Of a DNA stretch of 64,000 bases, positions 44,923-53,399 are shown one piece after another. Every line of letters begins with the position of its first letter. Within the stretch, counting starts at the first letter, position 1. This DNA is from Parathalassolituus penaei. Its GTDB lineage: Bacteria > Pseudomonadota > Gammaproteobacteria > Pseudomonadales > Oceanobacteraceae. The notes below the pieces were generated by a model. It had not been told where the DNA came from. It saw nothing but the letters and a program-made list of their open reading frames with translations, and did no database searches. The stretch is taken from contig NZ_JAPNOA010000039.1 in NCBI RefSeq assembly GCF_026626885.1, positions 124,001-188,000 of the forward strand, read 5' to 3'. The translations under genes were made by a program, and so were the position numbers.

Positions 44923-45705
44923 ATGAACCAAATGACCAGCCGCGCCGATACCGTCATCAGCCGCCCGGATCACATCAGCGAGGATGAATGGGCACTGCGA
45001 GTAAAACTGGCCCACTGTTATCACCTGGTGGACTACTTTGGTTGGACCGAAACCATCTTCAACCACATTTCAGCCCGTCTGATGGATCAGGCCGACTGCT
45101 ACCTGGTGAACCCGTTTGGCCTCAACTACACCGAAATCACCCCGGCCAACCTGATCAAGGTCGATGTCAACGGCAAGAAGCTGTGTGACTCCCCATACGA
45201 CGGCAACCCAGCCGGTTTTGCCCTGCACGGTGCCATTCACGCCGCCCGTGAAGACGTGCACTGTGTGATTCACACCCACACCAACGCTGTTTCCGCCGTG
45301 GCCGCCAAACCGAACGGTTTTGCCATGAACAACTTCTACGCTGCCCAGCTGTATGGCCGTGTTGGTTACCACGCGTTTGAAGGCATCACCCTGTTCCAGG
45401 AAGAAAAAGGCCGCATGCTGGAAAGCCTCGGCGACAAACACATTCTGGTACTGCGTAACCACGGTATCGCCGTGGGTGAAATGGATGTGGAACGTACCTT
45501 CTTCCTGCTGTGGACCGTGCAGCGCGCTGCCGAGATCCAGGTAGCCGCCGGTTCCATCGGTGGTGAAGACGTGATTCTGGAAGATGCCATTGGTGAGAAA
45601 TGCGCCGGGCTGACCCAGATGCTGATCAAGGACAGCGGTTTTGCGGTGAAATTCTTCGACGCCATGGTGCGCAAGATGGAAGCCGACCGCGGCCCATGCT
45701 GGTAA
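44923..45705 (+). CDS. Class II aldolase/adducin-family protein
   Basis: A 260-residue protein of the zinc aldolase fold (N-terminal LAHCYHLVDYFGWTETIFNH, then GLNYTEITPANLIKVD). The metal-binding His are in CVIHTHTN and the later LRNHGIAVGE. Relatives include fuculose-phosphate aldolase, but many members act as decarboxylases, epimerases or hydrolases on non-sugar substrates. Last gene before iacR, with ACGGAGAG upstream. Reaction unknown. Confidence 0.82.
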   Translation: MNQMTSRADTVISRPDHISEDEWALRVKLAHCYHLVDYFGWTETIFNHISARLMDQADCYLVNPFGLNYTEITPANLIKVDVNGKKLCDSPYDGNPAGFALHGAIHAAREDVHCVIHTHTNAVSAVAAKPNGFAMNNFYAAQLYGRVGYHAFEGITLFQEEKGRMLESLGDKHILVLRNHGIAVGEMDVERTFFLLWTVQRAAEIQVAAGSIGGEDVILEDAIGEKCAGLTQMLIKDSGFAVKFFDAMVRKMEADRGPCW

Positions 45706-45802
45706 GCCAGCACCGGATCAACACAGCGCCTGATCAGCGCGGTGTCTGATGCCGATTGAAGTAGTTTGATGATGCAGAAATACTCCCCGATTTCTGCCCA
45801 GA

Positions 45803-45827
45803 GCAGGCCGGACTCCCCCCGGCCTGC
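45803..45827 (+). terminator. GC-rich hairpin after the aldolase gene
   Basis: GCAGGCCGG and CCGGCCTGC form a perfect 9-bp stem with a 7-base loop. The following sequence has only T3, so it is a weak or Rho-assisted terminator between the importer operon and iacR. Confidence 0.5.
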
Positions 45828-45924
45828 GGCCCGTTTCCCCCCCGCTGTGCACGCCTTTGAACGCGTTGACGTTTGATGTAAAGGTTTTGTACAGTTATTG
45901 CTCATTACAGGGCCATGCCGACCG

Positions 45925-46407
45925 ATGACTAAAAGTACCCGCACCACCCGCGCCCAGCGCTACAACCCGGCCAGTGACGAATACCACAAGGAAGACTTTC
46001 CCTTTTACTGGCTAGCCATGGTGAATGGCCGCTACAGCCGGGCGATGGAAAAGACCCTCAAGAAAGTGAATCTGGACGTTCCCCGCTGGCGAATCCTGAT
46101 CATCCTCAAGGATGAAGGCCCTTCCAGTATTTCGGCCATTGCCACCCACGCCATTGCCAAACTGCCCACCGTCACCAAAACCGTCTATCGCATGAAAGCC
46201 GATGGTCTGGTCGACACCTGTGTGCGCAGCGACGATGGCCGCGTTACCGATGTCAGCATTACCGAAGCCGGTCTTGCCACCATCCGTAATATCCACGACA
46301 CCACCGAAGAGTTATTCCGCCAGAGCTTCAAGGGTCTCACCCCCGTGCAACTGACCCGCCTGAACAAACTGCTGGAAACCATTTATCACAACCTGCCGGA
46401 ACACTGA
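45925..46407 (+). CDS. iacR: MarR-family regulator, probable IacR
   Basis: A 160-residue winged-helix protein. Recognition region is TKTVYRMKADGLVDT, followed by the wing RSDDGRVTDVSITEAG. In other iac clusters a MarR repressor, IacR, responds to IAA. This is the only MarR gene near the locus and ends the importer-side operon. ATG 45925 is taken as the start. A possible promoter TTGATG-N17-TATTGC lies at about 45873-45901. The stop codon runs directly into a heptamer array. Confidence 0.82.
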   Translation: MTKSTRTTRAQRYNPASDEYHKEDFPFYWLAMVNGRYSRAMEKTLKKVNLDVPRWRILIILKDEGPSSISAIATHAIAKLPTVTKTVYRMKADGLVDTCVRSDDGRVTDVSITEAGLATIRNIHDTTEELFRQSFKGLTPVQLTRLNKLLETIYHNLPEH

Positions 46408-46447
46408 CGGGCGTCGGGCGTCGGGCGTCGGGCGTCGGGCGTCGGGC
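46406..46447. repeat. Heptamer array abutting the iacR stop codon
   Basis: One degenerate GACGGGC unit, whose first two bases fall in the iacR TGA, then five perfect GTCGGGC units. It is followed by GAACAGCAT, as in the other loci. This is the left side of the second composite repeat locus. Confidence 0.92.
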
Positions 46448-46525
46448 GAACAGCATTCATCAACACAGCAAATAATCGCCACGCCATCGCGGCCAACGGC
46501 GCGCTCCTGCATAAAAACGCAGTTT

Positions 46526-46784
46526 CACCCAGCGCAGCTGGCTGCTCAATGCCCATCTGGGCGAGCCGGAATTCAGCGCAACGGCCGACCCGGCCGGGGC
46601 ATGGATGCCCCGCCAGACCCGTTGGCACAGGGACGTGCCATCGGGTCGGGGTCGAACCGCCGTTGTCGGTGAAAACCGGGTAAACGAGCCCAGCAGGGCA
46701 AAAGCAGGGGGAGGCCCGCCCGGCCGGGGGACAAGGTCCCCCAAGAGGGCAAGCAGCCTGGCAAATTAACAAGCTGAGTAACCG
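46526..46784. repeat. 260-bp multi-hairpin core repeat, copy 3
   Basis: Same ends as copies 1 and 2. The long stem reads GACCCG ... CGGGTC, a G-C to A-T swap that keeps pairing. Reading frames that are open in copies 1 and 2 are broken here (GGGTAAACG creates a stop). The loop of one hairpin changes from AGTC to AGCA while its GCCC/GGGC stem stays intact. Confidence 0.9.
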
Positions 46785-46790
46785 CGAAGC

Positions 46791-46868
46791 GTCGGACGTC
46801 GGACGAACAGCATCCATCCAGACCCAAACCACCAGCACACCATTCCCACGCGGAGCGTGGGAACGAGG
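46791..46868. repeat. Right-hand module of the second repeat locus
   Basis: Two GTCGGAC units, then GAACAGCATCCATCCAGACC..., then the hairpin TTCCCACGC-GGA-GCGTGGGAA (46843-46863) followed by CGAG. The hairpin resembles short intergenic palindromes common in gammaproteobacteria. Confidence 0.85.
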
Positions 46869-46893
46869 AGAGATCCGAGACCCATACTGCGCC

Positions 46894-47802
46894 TCAATGC
46901 ACCGTATGAGTATGAATCAGATTCTGCTGACGCTGACCGTTATGACCCGGAGCCAATGGCCGTTCGGCCAGATTGGAACGTACAAATTCGTCACTGACAT
47001 CCTGACTGCTGCCATCCATCAACTGCTGGTACATGGCCGTTACCCGATCCATTCCAGCCTGAACGGCATCCGTCACCAGCAACACTTCATTGGGCGTGCA
47101 ACGGCCACTGCAATGCTGCTGACAATGCGGGCGGCCACGCTGCCATTCGTGATCCAGCATCTCCAGCTCTTCATTCAGTGCCGCTGAATTAAAACGGGAA
47201 TTACGCAGCGCCTGCAAGGAGGCTTCAAACAGATCAATGGCATCCAGCAGTTCGTGCCGGACCGTTTCGGTCGACAATCCCCACGACATGGCCATGCAAT
47301 TTTTGGCGATGCGTTGCAGCAGCATACGCTGACGCCCGGCCACATTGACCAGAGTGGCCTCACGCTGGCCACTCTGACTGACCACGGCTTCTACCAGCTC
47401 GTCACAGACATACAGAAGATCGTTGCATTCACGCATCAGCGCCTGGATTCGATCACGTTGTGGCACTTCACACACCTGACCGCGAAAACGCGACCATGCC
47501 TGCTCAACCCGGCTGACCAGATACTGGTTACCCGGCGTTAACGCCCAACGTTTTAATAACAGCAGACGCTCATCAAAGAGGTCCACACTGAGCAGTAACT
47601 GTCTGTTGGCTTCATCCGGATTGTGCCCGGCACCCAGCATTAGCCAGTTCTTCATGGTGCGCTGGCTCAGCATCCGCAAGCTGCCAGCCAGATTGATTAG
47701 CCGTGCGGGCGTAAAGTCGTTTGTACGTGGACGGCCCGGATTCAAGAACCAGACAGCCGTTCCGGCCAGCAGTACAAACACAAGAATACCCAGTGACAAC
47801 AT
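46894..47802 (-). CDS. Membrane protein with two PilJ/NarX-type sensor repeats and no output domain
   Basis: About 302 residues: one TM segment (MLSLGILVFVLLAGTAVWFL), then two type IV pilus-transducer (PilJ N-terminal) helical repeats marked by LAGSLRMLSQRTMKNW and VAGRQRMLLQRIAKNC. A Cys-rich stretch (HCQQHCSGRC) follows. The protein ends without HAMP, kinase or methyl-accepting domain. ATG 47802 with GGAGA upstream is preferred to one 21 bases earlier. Divergent from the CheW-CZB gene, so the two may form one sensory unit. Confidence 0.8.
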   Translation of the reverse strand: MLSLGILVFVLLAGTAVWFLNPGRPRTNDFTPARLINLAGSLRMLSQRTMKNWLMLGAGHNPDEANRQLLLSVDLFDERLLLLKRWALTPGNQYLVSRVEQAWSRFRGQVCEVPQRDRIQALMRECNDLLYVCDELVEAVVSQSGQREATLVNVAGRQRMLLQRIAKNCMAMSWGLSTETVRHELLDAIDLFEASLQALRNSRFNSAALNEELEMLDHEWQRGRPHCQQHCSGRCTPNEVLLVTDAVQAGMDRVTAMYQQLMDGSSQDVSDEFVRSNLAERPLAPGHNGQRQQNLIHTHTVH

Positions 47803-48049
47803 CCTGCAAGTCTCCACATCCATACGGGTCGGGTTGCTTCAGAAACCCTGTTCCCTGAACATCTGGTACAGCGACGATAGTCTGATGCCAGAACCAACAA
47901 TTCAATCCGCAATTGTCCGACAAGTTGACAGCTCTTCTGAAAACCCCCGCAGAGACGAATACCTGGCGCACTATGCGCCAACCATACACCGCCAGAGGCG
48001 CAAATCGGTGTCTATACTTCAGGCACATTCGTCCGCAGGAACATGTGTC

Positions 48050-48850
48050 ATGGAATATCTGAGCTTCAGCCACGGTGGCCATCACTATGCGGTGCCTCTG
48101 GAGCATGTGCGTTACATCGCTGCCAGCACCTCCGTCAAAACCACGCGGATTGCTTATGGCAATAACGAAGAGCGCGACACCATCAACTACGAAGGCCATT
48201 CCTGTCTGGTCTTTAATCTGGCCGAATTACTGGGTGACAGCCCGGAATTACGGCAGTCACGGCAGCTGCTGGAATTGCTCGATCAACGCCAGCAGGATCA
48301 CGAAAACTGGATGAACAACCTCGAAGAAGCCCTGAAAAACGACGGCCATTTTACCCTGGCCCGTAACCACCGGGATTGTGCTTTTGGTCGCTGGTATCAG
48401 GATTTCCAAACTTCTGATGCAGAATTTAAAGCCATCATGGAGCGTTTTGACCAGCCGCACCAGCGAATACACCAGCTAGCCAATGAACTGCTGGATCTGC
48501 ATAGCAAAGGAGAAACAAGTGAGGCATTGGCTATTTTGCAACATCACCGTAAAACCACTCTGCGACGCCTGATTGATCTGTTTGGTGACGCCCGCCAGCA
48601 CCTCAAGGGTGTGGCACGGCCAACGGTGGTGGTGTTGCAGCGCCTGCGCCATCCGGATGATCCATCCCGCGATCTGTTTGGTCTGCAGGTTGATCATATT
48701 GGTGATGTGTTCAGCTGTGATGACCCGGTCACCCGCGACAGCAGTGATTACTGGCTGCCCACATTCGCCGATGGCTGGCTCAAGGACATAGCCATCAACA
48801 ACCACAAGGTAACGGCGCTGGCGCTGGCACCGGAACGGATCAGCTGCTGA
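48050..48850 (+). CDS. CheW-like protein with an inserted zinc-binding CZB domain
   Basis: A 266-residue protein. Residues 1-70 are the first half of a CheW fold (FSHGGHHYAVPLEHVRYIAAS ... SCLVFNLAELLG). Residues 85-180 are a chemoreceptor zinc-binding domain with the hallmark NHRDCAFGRWY plus further His residues. Residues 190-266 resume CheW (LFGLQVDHIGDV ... GWLKDIAINNHKV). It probably couples zinc or oxidant sensing to a chemotaxis-type array. ATG 48050 has AGGA upstream; the frame is open further upstream but without CheW similarity. Confidence 0.82.
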   Translation: MEYLSFSHGGHHYAVPLEHVRYIAASTSVKTTRIAYGNNEERDTINYEGHSCLVFNLAELLGDSPELRQSRQLLELLDQRQQDHENWMNNLEEALKNDGHFTLARNHRDCAFGRWYQDFQTSDAEFKAIMERFDQPHQRIHQLANELLDLHSKGETSEALAILQHHRKTTLRRLIDLFGDARQHLKGVARPTVVVLQRLRHPDDPSRDLFGLQVDHIGDVFSCDDPVTRDSSDYWLPTFADGWLKDIAINNHKVTALALAPERISC

Positions 48851-48936
48851 GTTCAAGCGCACCGACTCCGTCGCCAATACTTGTCAGATGTTCAGTGGTG
48901 TTTATGATGCCAACAGCCTGATTGCGAGGATTCCCT

Positions 48937-49419
48937 GTGTCTGTTCATCCCAATATGAAAAACCCCATTCACCTGCTGGCGTTTGGCCTGGGTTCCGGCC
49001 TTGCCCCCAAAGCACCGGGGACATTTGGCACCATCGCCGCGTTACCTGTATGGTGGTTGCTGCTGGACGGCATTCCGGTGTTGCCATATCTCGGCATTCT
49101 GGTCGCAGGTCTGGCGCTCGGTGTTGTGGTGTGTGAAATCACATCGCGTGATATGGGGGTCCACGATCACGGCGGTATTGTCTGGGACGAGTGGATTGGT
49201 CTGTGGATCACCCTGCTGGCGTTGCCCGGTGATGGCCATATCTGGTGGCTGGTGTACGGTTTTGCGCTGTTCCGTATGTTCGACATCCTCAAGCCGTGGC
49301 CTATTGGCTGGCTTGACCGTCGTGTCAAAGGTGGTTTTGGCATCATGATCGACGACGTACTGGCTGGCATCATGGCCTGGCTGGTTTTACAGGCCACCGC
49401 TCTGCTGCTGGGTACCTGA
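48937..49419 (+). CDS. pgpA: Phosphatidylglycerophosphatase A
   Basis: A 160-residue membrane phosphatase that makes phosphatidylglycerol from its phosphate. Family motifs: GLGSGLAPKAPGTFGT, DHGGIVWDEWIGLW, and FALFRMFDILKPWPIGWLDR with the final GGFGIMIDDVLAG. GTG 48937 has GAGGA 7 bases upstream. Convergent with the YugP-like gene. Confidence 0.93.
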   Translation: MSVHPNMKNPIHLLAFGLGSGLAPKAPGTFGTIAALPVWWLLLDGIPVLPYLGILVAGLALGVVVCEITSRDMGVHDHGGIVWDEWIGLWITLLALPGDGHIWWLVYGFALFRMFDILKPWPIGWLDRRVKGGFGIMIDDVLAGIMAWLVLQATALLLGT

Positions 49420-49438
49420 TCGCCGTCGCATATAGCGG

Positions 49439-50119
49439 TCAGCGCCGCAACATACGAAACCACTGCCAGACATTCAGCAGGTTGGCCAGCGACGCCGCCA
49501 CATAGGTAAACGCCGCCGCCTGCAGAATACGCCGCGCATACTGCATATCCTGCTCCTGCAAATAGTCTCCGTCGGCCAGCATCGGCAACGCCTTGTTAAA
49601 GCTGGCATCCAGCTCCACCGGCAAGGTCAGCAGATGCACCAGCAACCCCGTAAGCATGGCGACCACAGCCAGACCAATCGCCAACCGCGATGCCGCTGGC
49701 ATCACCGTTAATAACAGAGGCGCGATCAGAACCGCCGCCGGAGCCAGCCGCTGTAACCAGATTGCCAGCCACGCCAGCCCGGTGCGTGCATGAAACAGCA
49801 TCTCACCACGGGCATGCTGGATGGCGTGGCCAACCTCGTGAGCGGCCACCACCACGGCGGTGAGGCTACGACCGTCGAGTTTGTCAGCGGTCAGACGTAC
49901 CGTTCGAGCCGAGGGATCGTAATGATCACCGCTGCTGGTACTTTCAACCTGAACATCTGCTAACCCATGCAACTGCAGCAGATGCCGCGCCATGTCGCCA
50001 CCCGTCCCGGGAAAGTCGGGCCGTGGCAGGCTGTGCTGTTGTAAAATCCGCGCCACCCACCATGATGGCAGGGCCAGTATCATCAACAGCAACAGCGCCA
50101 ATAAAAACCACAAAATCAT
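49439..50119 (-). CDS. YugP-type membrane zinc metallopeptidase
   Basis: A 226-residue inner-membrane protein: TM1 at the N-terminus, the zinc motif VVAAHEVGHAIQHA (HExxH), two central TM segments, a likely third ligand Glu in PVELDASFNKA, and a last hydrophobic helix. This family (neutral zinc metallopeptidase, YugP) is of unknown substrate. It is divergent from ribA. Confidence 0.85.
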   Translation of the reverse strand: MILWFLLALLLLMILALPSWWVARILQQHSLPRPDFPGTGGDMARHLLQLHGLADVQVESTSSGDHYDPSARTVRLTADKLDGRSLTAVVVAAHEVGHAIQHARGEMLFHARTGLAWLAIWLQRLAPAAVLIAPLLLTVMPAASRLAIGLAVVAMLTGLLVHLLTLPVELDASFNKALPMLADGDYLQEQDMQYARRILQAAAFTYVAASLANLLNVWQWFRMLRR

Positions 50120-50236
50120 GTCGAAATCCGAAACAGTTAGTTGGATGAACAAATTGTTATTCGGTGCGCTACCATGCTTTGGTCAATGCACATTGACTGC
50201 TAGACTACGCCGCCTGTTCTACCGGAGGTCCAAGCC

Positions 50237-50878
50237 TTGAGTATCCGCTACATTGCATCGTCCAAATTACCCACCCCGTTTGGTGAGTTCACCATGCATG
50301 GCTTCGAGGATACGGAAACCGGCAAGGAACATGTAGCCCTGAGTATGGGCGACATCGGTAATGGTGAACCGGTTCTGGCGCGTGCCCATTCCGAGTGTCT
50401 GACCGGTGATGCCCTGTTCAGCCTGCGTTGTGACTGTGGTTTCCAGCTCGAAGAAGCTCTGCGTTCAGTGTCAGTGGCTGGTCGTGGTGTGGTGTTGTAT
50501 CTGCGTCAGGAAGGTCGTGGTATTGGCCTGCTGAACAAGATCCGCGCCTATAACCTGCAAGATCAGGGGGCTGACACCGTAGAAGCCAACGAACGTCTGG
50601 GATTTGGTGCCGACATGCGTAACTACAGCATGTGTCAGCCGATGCTGGCGCACCTGGGGGTTTCTGCGATTCGTCTGATGACCAACAACCCACGCAAGGT
50701 CAAAGCCCTGTCGGATGCCGGTGTCACCGTCGCTGAACGTGTGGCTCTGGAAGTAGGCCGTAACCCGCACAACCGTGGTTATCTGGATACCAAAGCCAGC
50801 AAGCTGGGCCATTATCTGCAACAGACCGGTCAACCCGGTGTTGCCATCAGCCATCAGGATGACGAAGCCGGCGCCTGA
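50237..50878 (+). CDS. ribA: GTP cyclohydrolase II
   Basis: The first step of riboflavin synthesis, opening the GTP ring. The 213 residues carry the zinc ligands in [19 protein letters not shown], the catalytic [11 protein letters not shown], and [14 protein letters not shown]. The start is TTG at 50237, fixed by GGAGG 8 bases upstream. A stand-alone cyclohydrolase II, not fused to RibB. Confidence 0.96.
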   Translation: MSIRYIASSKLPTPFGEFTMHGFEDTETGKEHVALSMGDIGNGEPVLARAHSECLTGDALFSLRCDCGFQLEEALRSVSVAGRGVVLYLRQEGRGIGLLNKIRAYNLQDQGADTVEANERLGFGADMRNYSMCQPMLAHLGVSAIRLMTNNPRKVKALSDAGVTVAERVALEVGRNPHNRGYLDTKASKLGHYLQQTGQPGVAISHQDDEAGA

Positions 50879-50894
50879 GCACCGGCTGTTTTCG

Positions 50895-52229
50895 TTATTC
50901 GTCGCGATTCTGACGAACGTGTAACAGAATCTGGTGGCCCGCAAACTGCCGGGCCATCGCTTGCAACTTGGTGACATGACGGTCATTCAGTTGTGTCCCT
51001 TCCGATAGCAATACCACTCCAGCCGGACTGATCAGGTTGGTGGCCAGGGTCATACCGACCCGAACCTCGGCAATCGGAATACGGTCCATGTTGGATACAA
51101 CGCCTTCATCGAAGTCTTCCAGCACTTCCATAAAGATATCCACCAGCTCGCGGTCATAACGCTGCCCTGCCATTTTCAGCAGATACGCCTTGCTGGCTTC
51201 TTCGTTCAGACGCTCACCCAGAAAGTTGTATTCGCGCTGCAGGTCAACGTAGTCGGTAACAATACGCAGCAGGCGCGCTTCGCGCGGAATGGCGTCCATC
51301 GCCAGACGATCCGGGAATCCCTTGCCGTTATACAGCTCCATATGCGAACGAATAATGTTGGCAGCATTCTGTAATGGCTCCAGCAGCATCAGGGTGGTCT
51401 GGCCATTAATGGTAAAACGTGCGTATTCCTTTTTCTCAGCTGGAGTCATGACCGTCAGCGACTTCACCAGCACCGAATCTGGCAAGGTAATCTTGCCAAT
51501 ATTCTTGAGCAACGCAGCGTAGTAAAGATCTTGCACCTGTTCGCCCACCAGCCCGGCAAATTCACCAAAGAGTTTGGCCAGACGAGCCAACCTTTCACTA
51601 CTTCCAGGTTCTTCACCGTTACGACGTTCTACCAGGCTCACCAGCATATGCAGCATGCTTTTGAATTCCTGCACCAGGGTGCGATATGCACCTTCCAGCT
51701 TGGCTTCGGCTTCACCGGCCTGATCCGATTTCTGCAAAAATTTCTTTTCCAGTTCACGGTTCAGTCGCGCCAGTTCCTCGTTCTGTTCTATTACCCGCGC
51801 CTGCAGTTTTTCGTTCAGGTCTTTCAGAAGGTTGCGTTGCAGGGCATCGGCGACGATGCCGCGTAGCTGTTCGTTGTTCCAGGGTTTGTTGACGTAACGG
51901 AAGATGTTGCCATCGTTTACAGCCTTTACTGCCGATTCGAGATCCGAATAACCGGTGATCAGCACCCGGGTCATGTCTGGCCAGCGTTCAAAACAGATGG
52001 CCAGCAGGTCAGCACCACTCATGCCGGGCATGCGCATATCAGAGATAATCAGGTCAAATGGCTCTTCTGACAGTTTGGCCAGCGCATCATGACCACTACT
52101 GGCAGTTTCTACCTGATACTGGCGATATAACAGACGCTTGAGGGCCTGCAACACCGCAGGCTCATCATCAACCAGCAGTATTCGGCCGAATTTTTCATCG
52201 GCTTCCTGTACGAGATAATCATCAAACAT
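50895..52229 (-). CDS. Response regulator with a degenerate HD-GYP output domain
   Basis: A 444-residue protein. The receiver domain (about 15-130) has the phospho-acceptor in DLIISDMRMPGMSG and Lys in VNKPW. A coiled coil (130-200) follows, then an HD-GYP-like domain. Several metal ligands are replaced: the family HDIGKI is KNIGKI, the HHE motif reads RSHMELYNGKGFP, and the expected His of the second helix is absent. It is probably catalytically inactive toward c-di-GMP and acts as a binding or scaffold module. Translation overlaps the kinase gene by 8 bases. Confidence 0.87.
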   Translation of the reverse strand: MFDDYLVQEADEKFGRILLVDDEPAVLQALKRLLYRQYQVETASSGHDALAKLSEEPFDLIISDMRMPGMSGADLLAICFERWPDMTRVLITGYSDLESAVKAVNDGNIFRYVNKPWNNEQLRGIVADALQRNLLKDLNEKLQARVIEQNEELARLNRELEKKFLQKSDQAGEAEAKLEGAYRTLVQEFKSMLHMLVSLVERRNGEEPGSSERLARLAKLFGEFAGLVGEQVQDLYYAALLKNIGKITLPDSVLVKSLTVMTPAEKKEYARFTINGQTTLMLLEPLQNAANIIRSHMELYNGKGFPDRLAMDAIPREARLLRIVTDYVDLQREYNFLGERLNEEASKAYLLKMAGQRYDRELVDIFMEVLEDFDEGVVSNMDRIPIAEVRVGMTLATNLISPAGVVLLSEGTQLNDRHVTKLQAMARQFAGHQILLHVRQNRDE

Positions 52230-53298
52230 GTTGTCCCTCCTGAGCCGGCACCGGCAGATAAATATGGAAACAGGTACCTACTCCCGGCTCGCTTTCCACT
52301 TCAAGACGCCCACCATGATCCTGCACCAGCTGGCGACTCAGGGGTAATCCCATACCGGTGCCATCCTGTTCCCCCTTGGTGGTAAAAAAGGGCTCAAATG
52401 CACGCTGCAGCAACTCCGGGCTCATCCCCGGACCGTCATCACAGATGGTGATCTCCAGCTCGCCGTCACGCAGCGTCTGGGTCAGGGAAATATCGCCGCT
52501 GTTATCACCCACCGCCTGCACGGCATTAACCAGAATATTGAGAACCACCTGACCAATCTGCGATGGGTTACACCAGAGTGGCGGGCAGTCATTCAGCAGG
52601 TGCACATGGAACTGTACCTGACCCTTGATCCGGGTGCGGGCAATGTTGATGACGGTGGCAAGGTCCTGATTGAGATTGCACAGCGCCTTATTTGACCCAC
52701 CACCCCGTACCAGGGTTTTCATGTCATGGACGATATGGCCGATACGATCGACGCCTTCGATGCAGTCTTTAAGGCGCTCGGGAAACAGCGCCAGAATGTC
52801 GGCTACCTGTTCATCACGATAGGCCTGCACCATGCCGCGCCAGATATCACTGTCGCGCGGAAGATCATGGGCCAGTTCATCAATACGACGGATAAAGCGG
52901 TGCAGGTTATCGAAGTCTTCGCGGATATCCACCAGGTTGCTGTGCACATAAGCCACCGGATTGTTGATTTCATGGGCGATGCCAGCGGATAACTGTCCCA
53001 CCGCCACCAGCCGCTCCATACGTAACAGCAGGTCGGTGTCAGCCAGGGCAGAAACAGCCGGGGCAACCACATCAGGAGGTGTTTCAGCAGCCGGGTCGGG
53101 GTCTGGATCATCGGCAAGCGCAGGCCCATGGCTCAGCATCACCCTAGGTCTGTCAGCCACCATATGGACTGCCAGCAATAACATGATCACTGACACCACG
53201 GTCCAGACCAGAGATGCCAGATCAGCAAAAAGGAGAGCCGCCCCGATCAAGAGGGTGCCCATATAAACGGGAGTTCGGCTAAGAGCCACCGGATTCAC
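52222..53298 (-). CDS. Sensor histidine kinase
   Basis: A 358-residue kinase: two short TM segments (about 13-45), a Pro/Asp-rich linker, the phospho-acceptor in LSAGIAHEINNPVAY, then the HATPase with NILVNAVQAVGDN, DDGPGM and GTGMGLPLS. It lacks a sizeable extracytoplasmic sensor. The start is GTG 53298. Partner of the HD-GYP-like response regulator encoded immediately downstream. Confidence 0.9.
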   Translation of the reverse strand: MNPVALSRTPVYMGTLLIGAALLFADLASLVWTVVSVIMLLLAVHMVADRPRVMLSHGPALADDPDPDPAAETPPDVVAPAVSALADTDLLLRMERLVAVGQLSAGIAHEINNPVAYVHSNLVDIREDFDNLHRFIRRIDELAHDLPRDSDIWRGMVQAYRDEQVADILALFPERLKDCIEGVDRIGHIVHDMKTLVRGGGSNKALCNLNQDLATVINIARTRIKGQVQFHVHLLNDCPPLWCNPSQIGQVVLNILVNAVQAVGDNSGDISLTQTLRDGELEITICDDGPGMSPELLQRAFEPFFTTKGEQDGTGMGLPLSRQLVQDHGGRLEVESEPGVGTCFHIYLPVPAQEGQHV

Positions 53299-53399
53299 CT
53301 GTTAAATGTTCTTGTACTAACCAGTAAAGCATCATTTACAGGAGTTGCCCGGCCAGCGAGCAGACCATACCGTCTGGCATGGTCAGCGAGGGATGGAAA

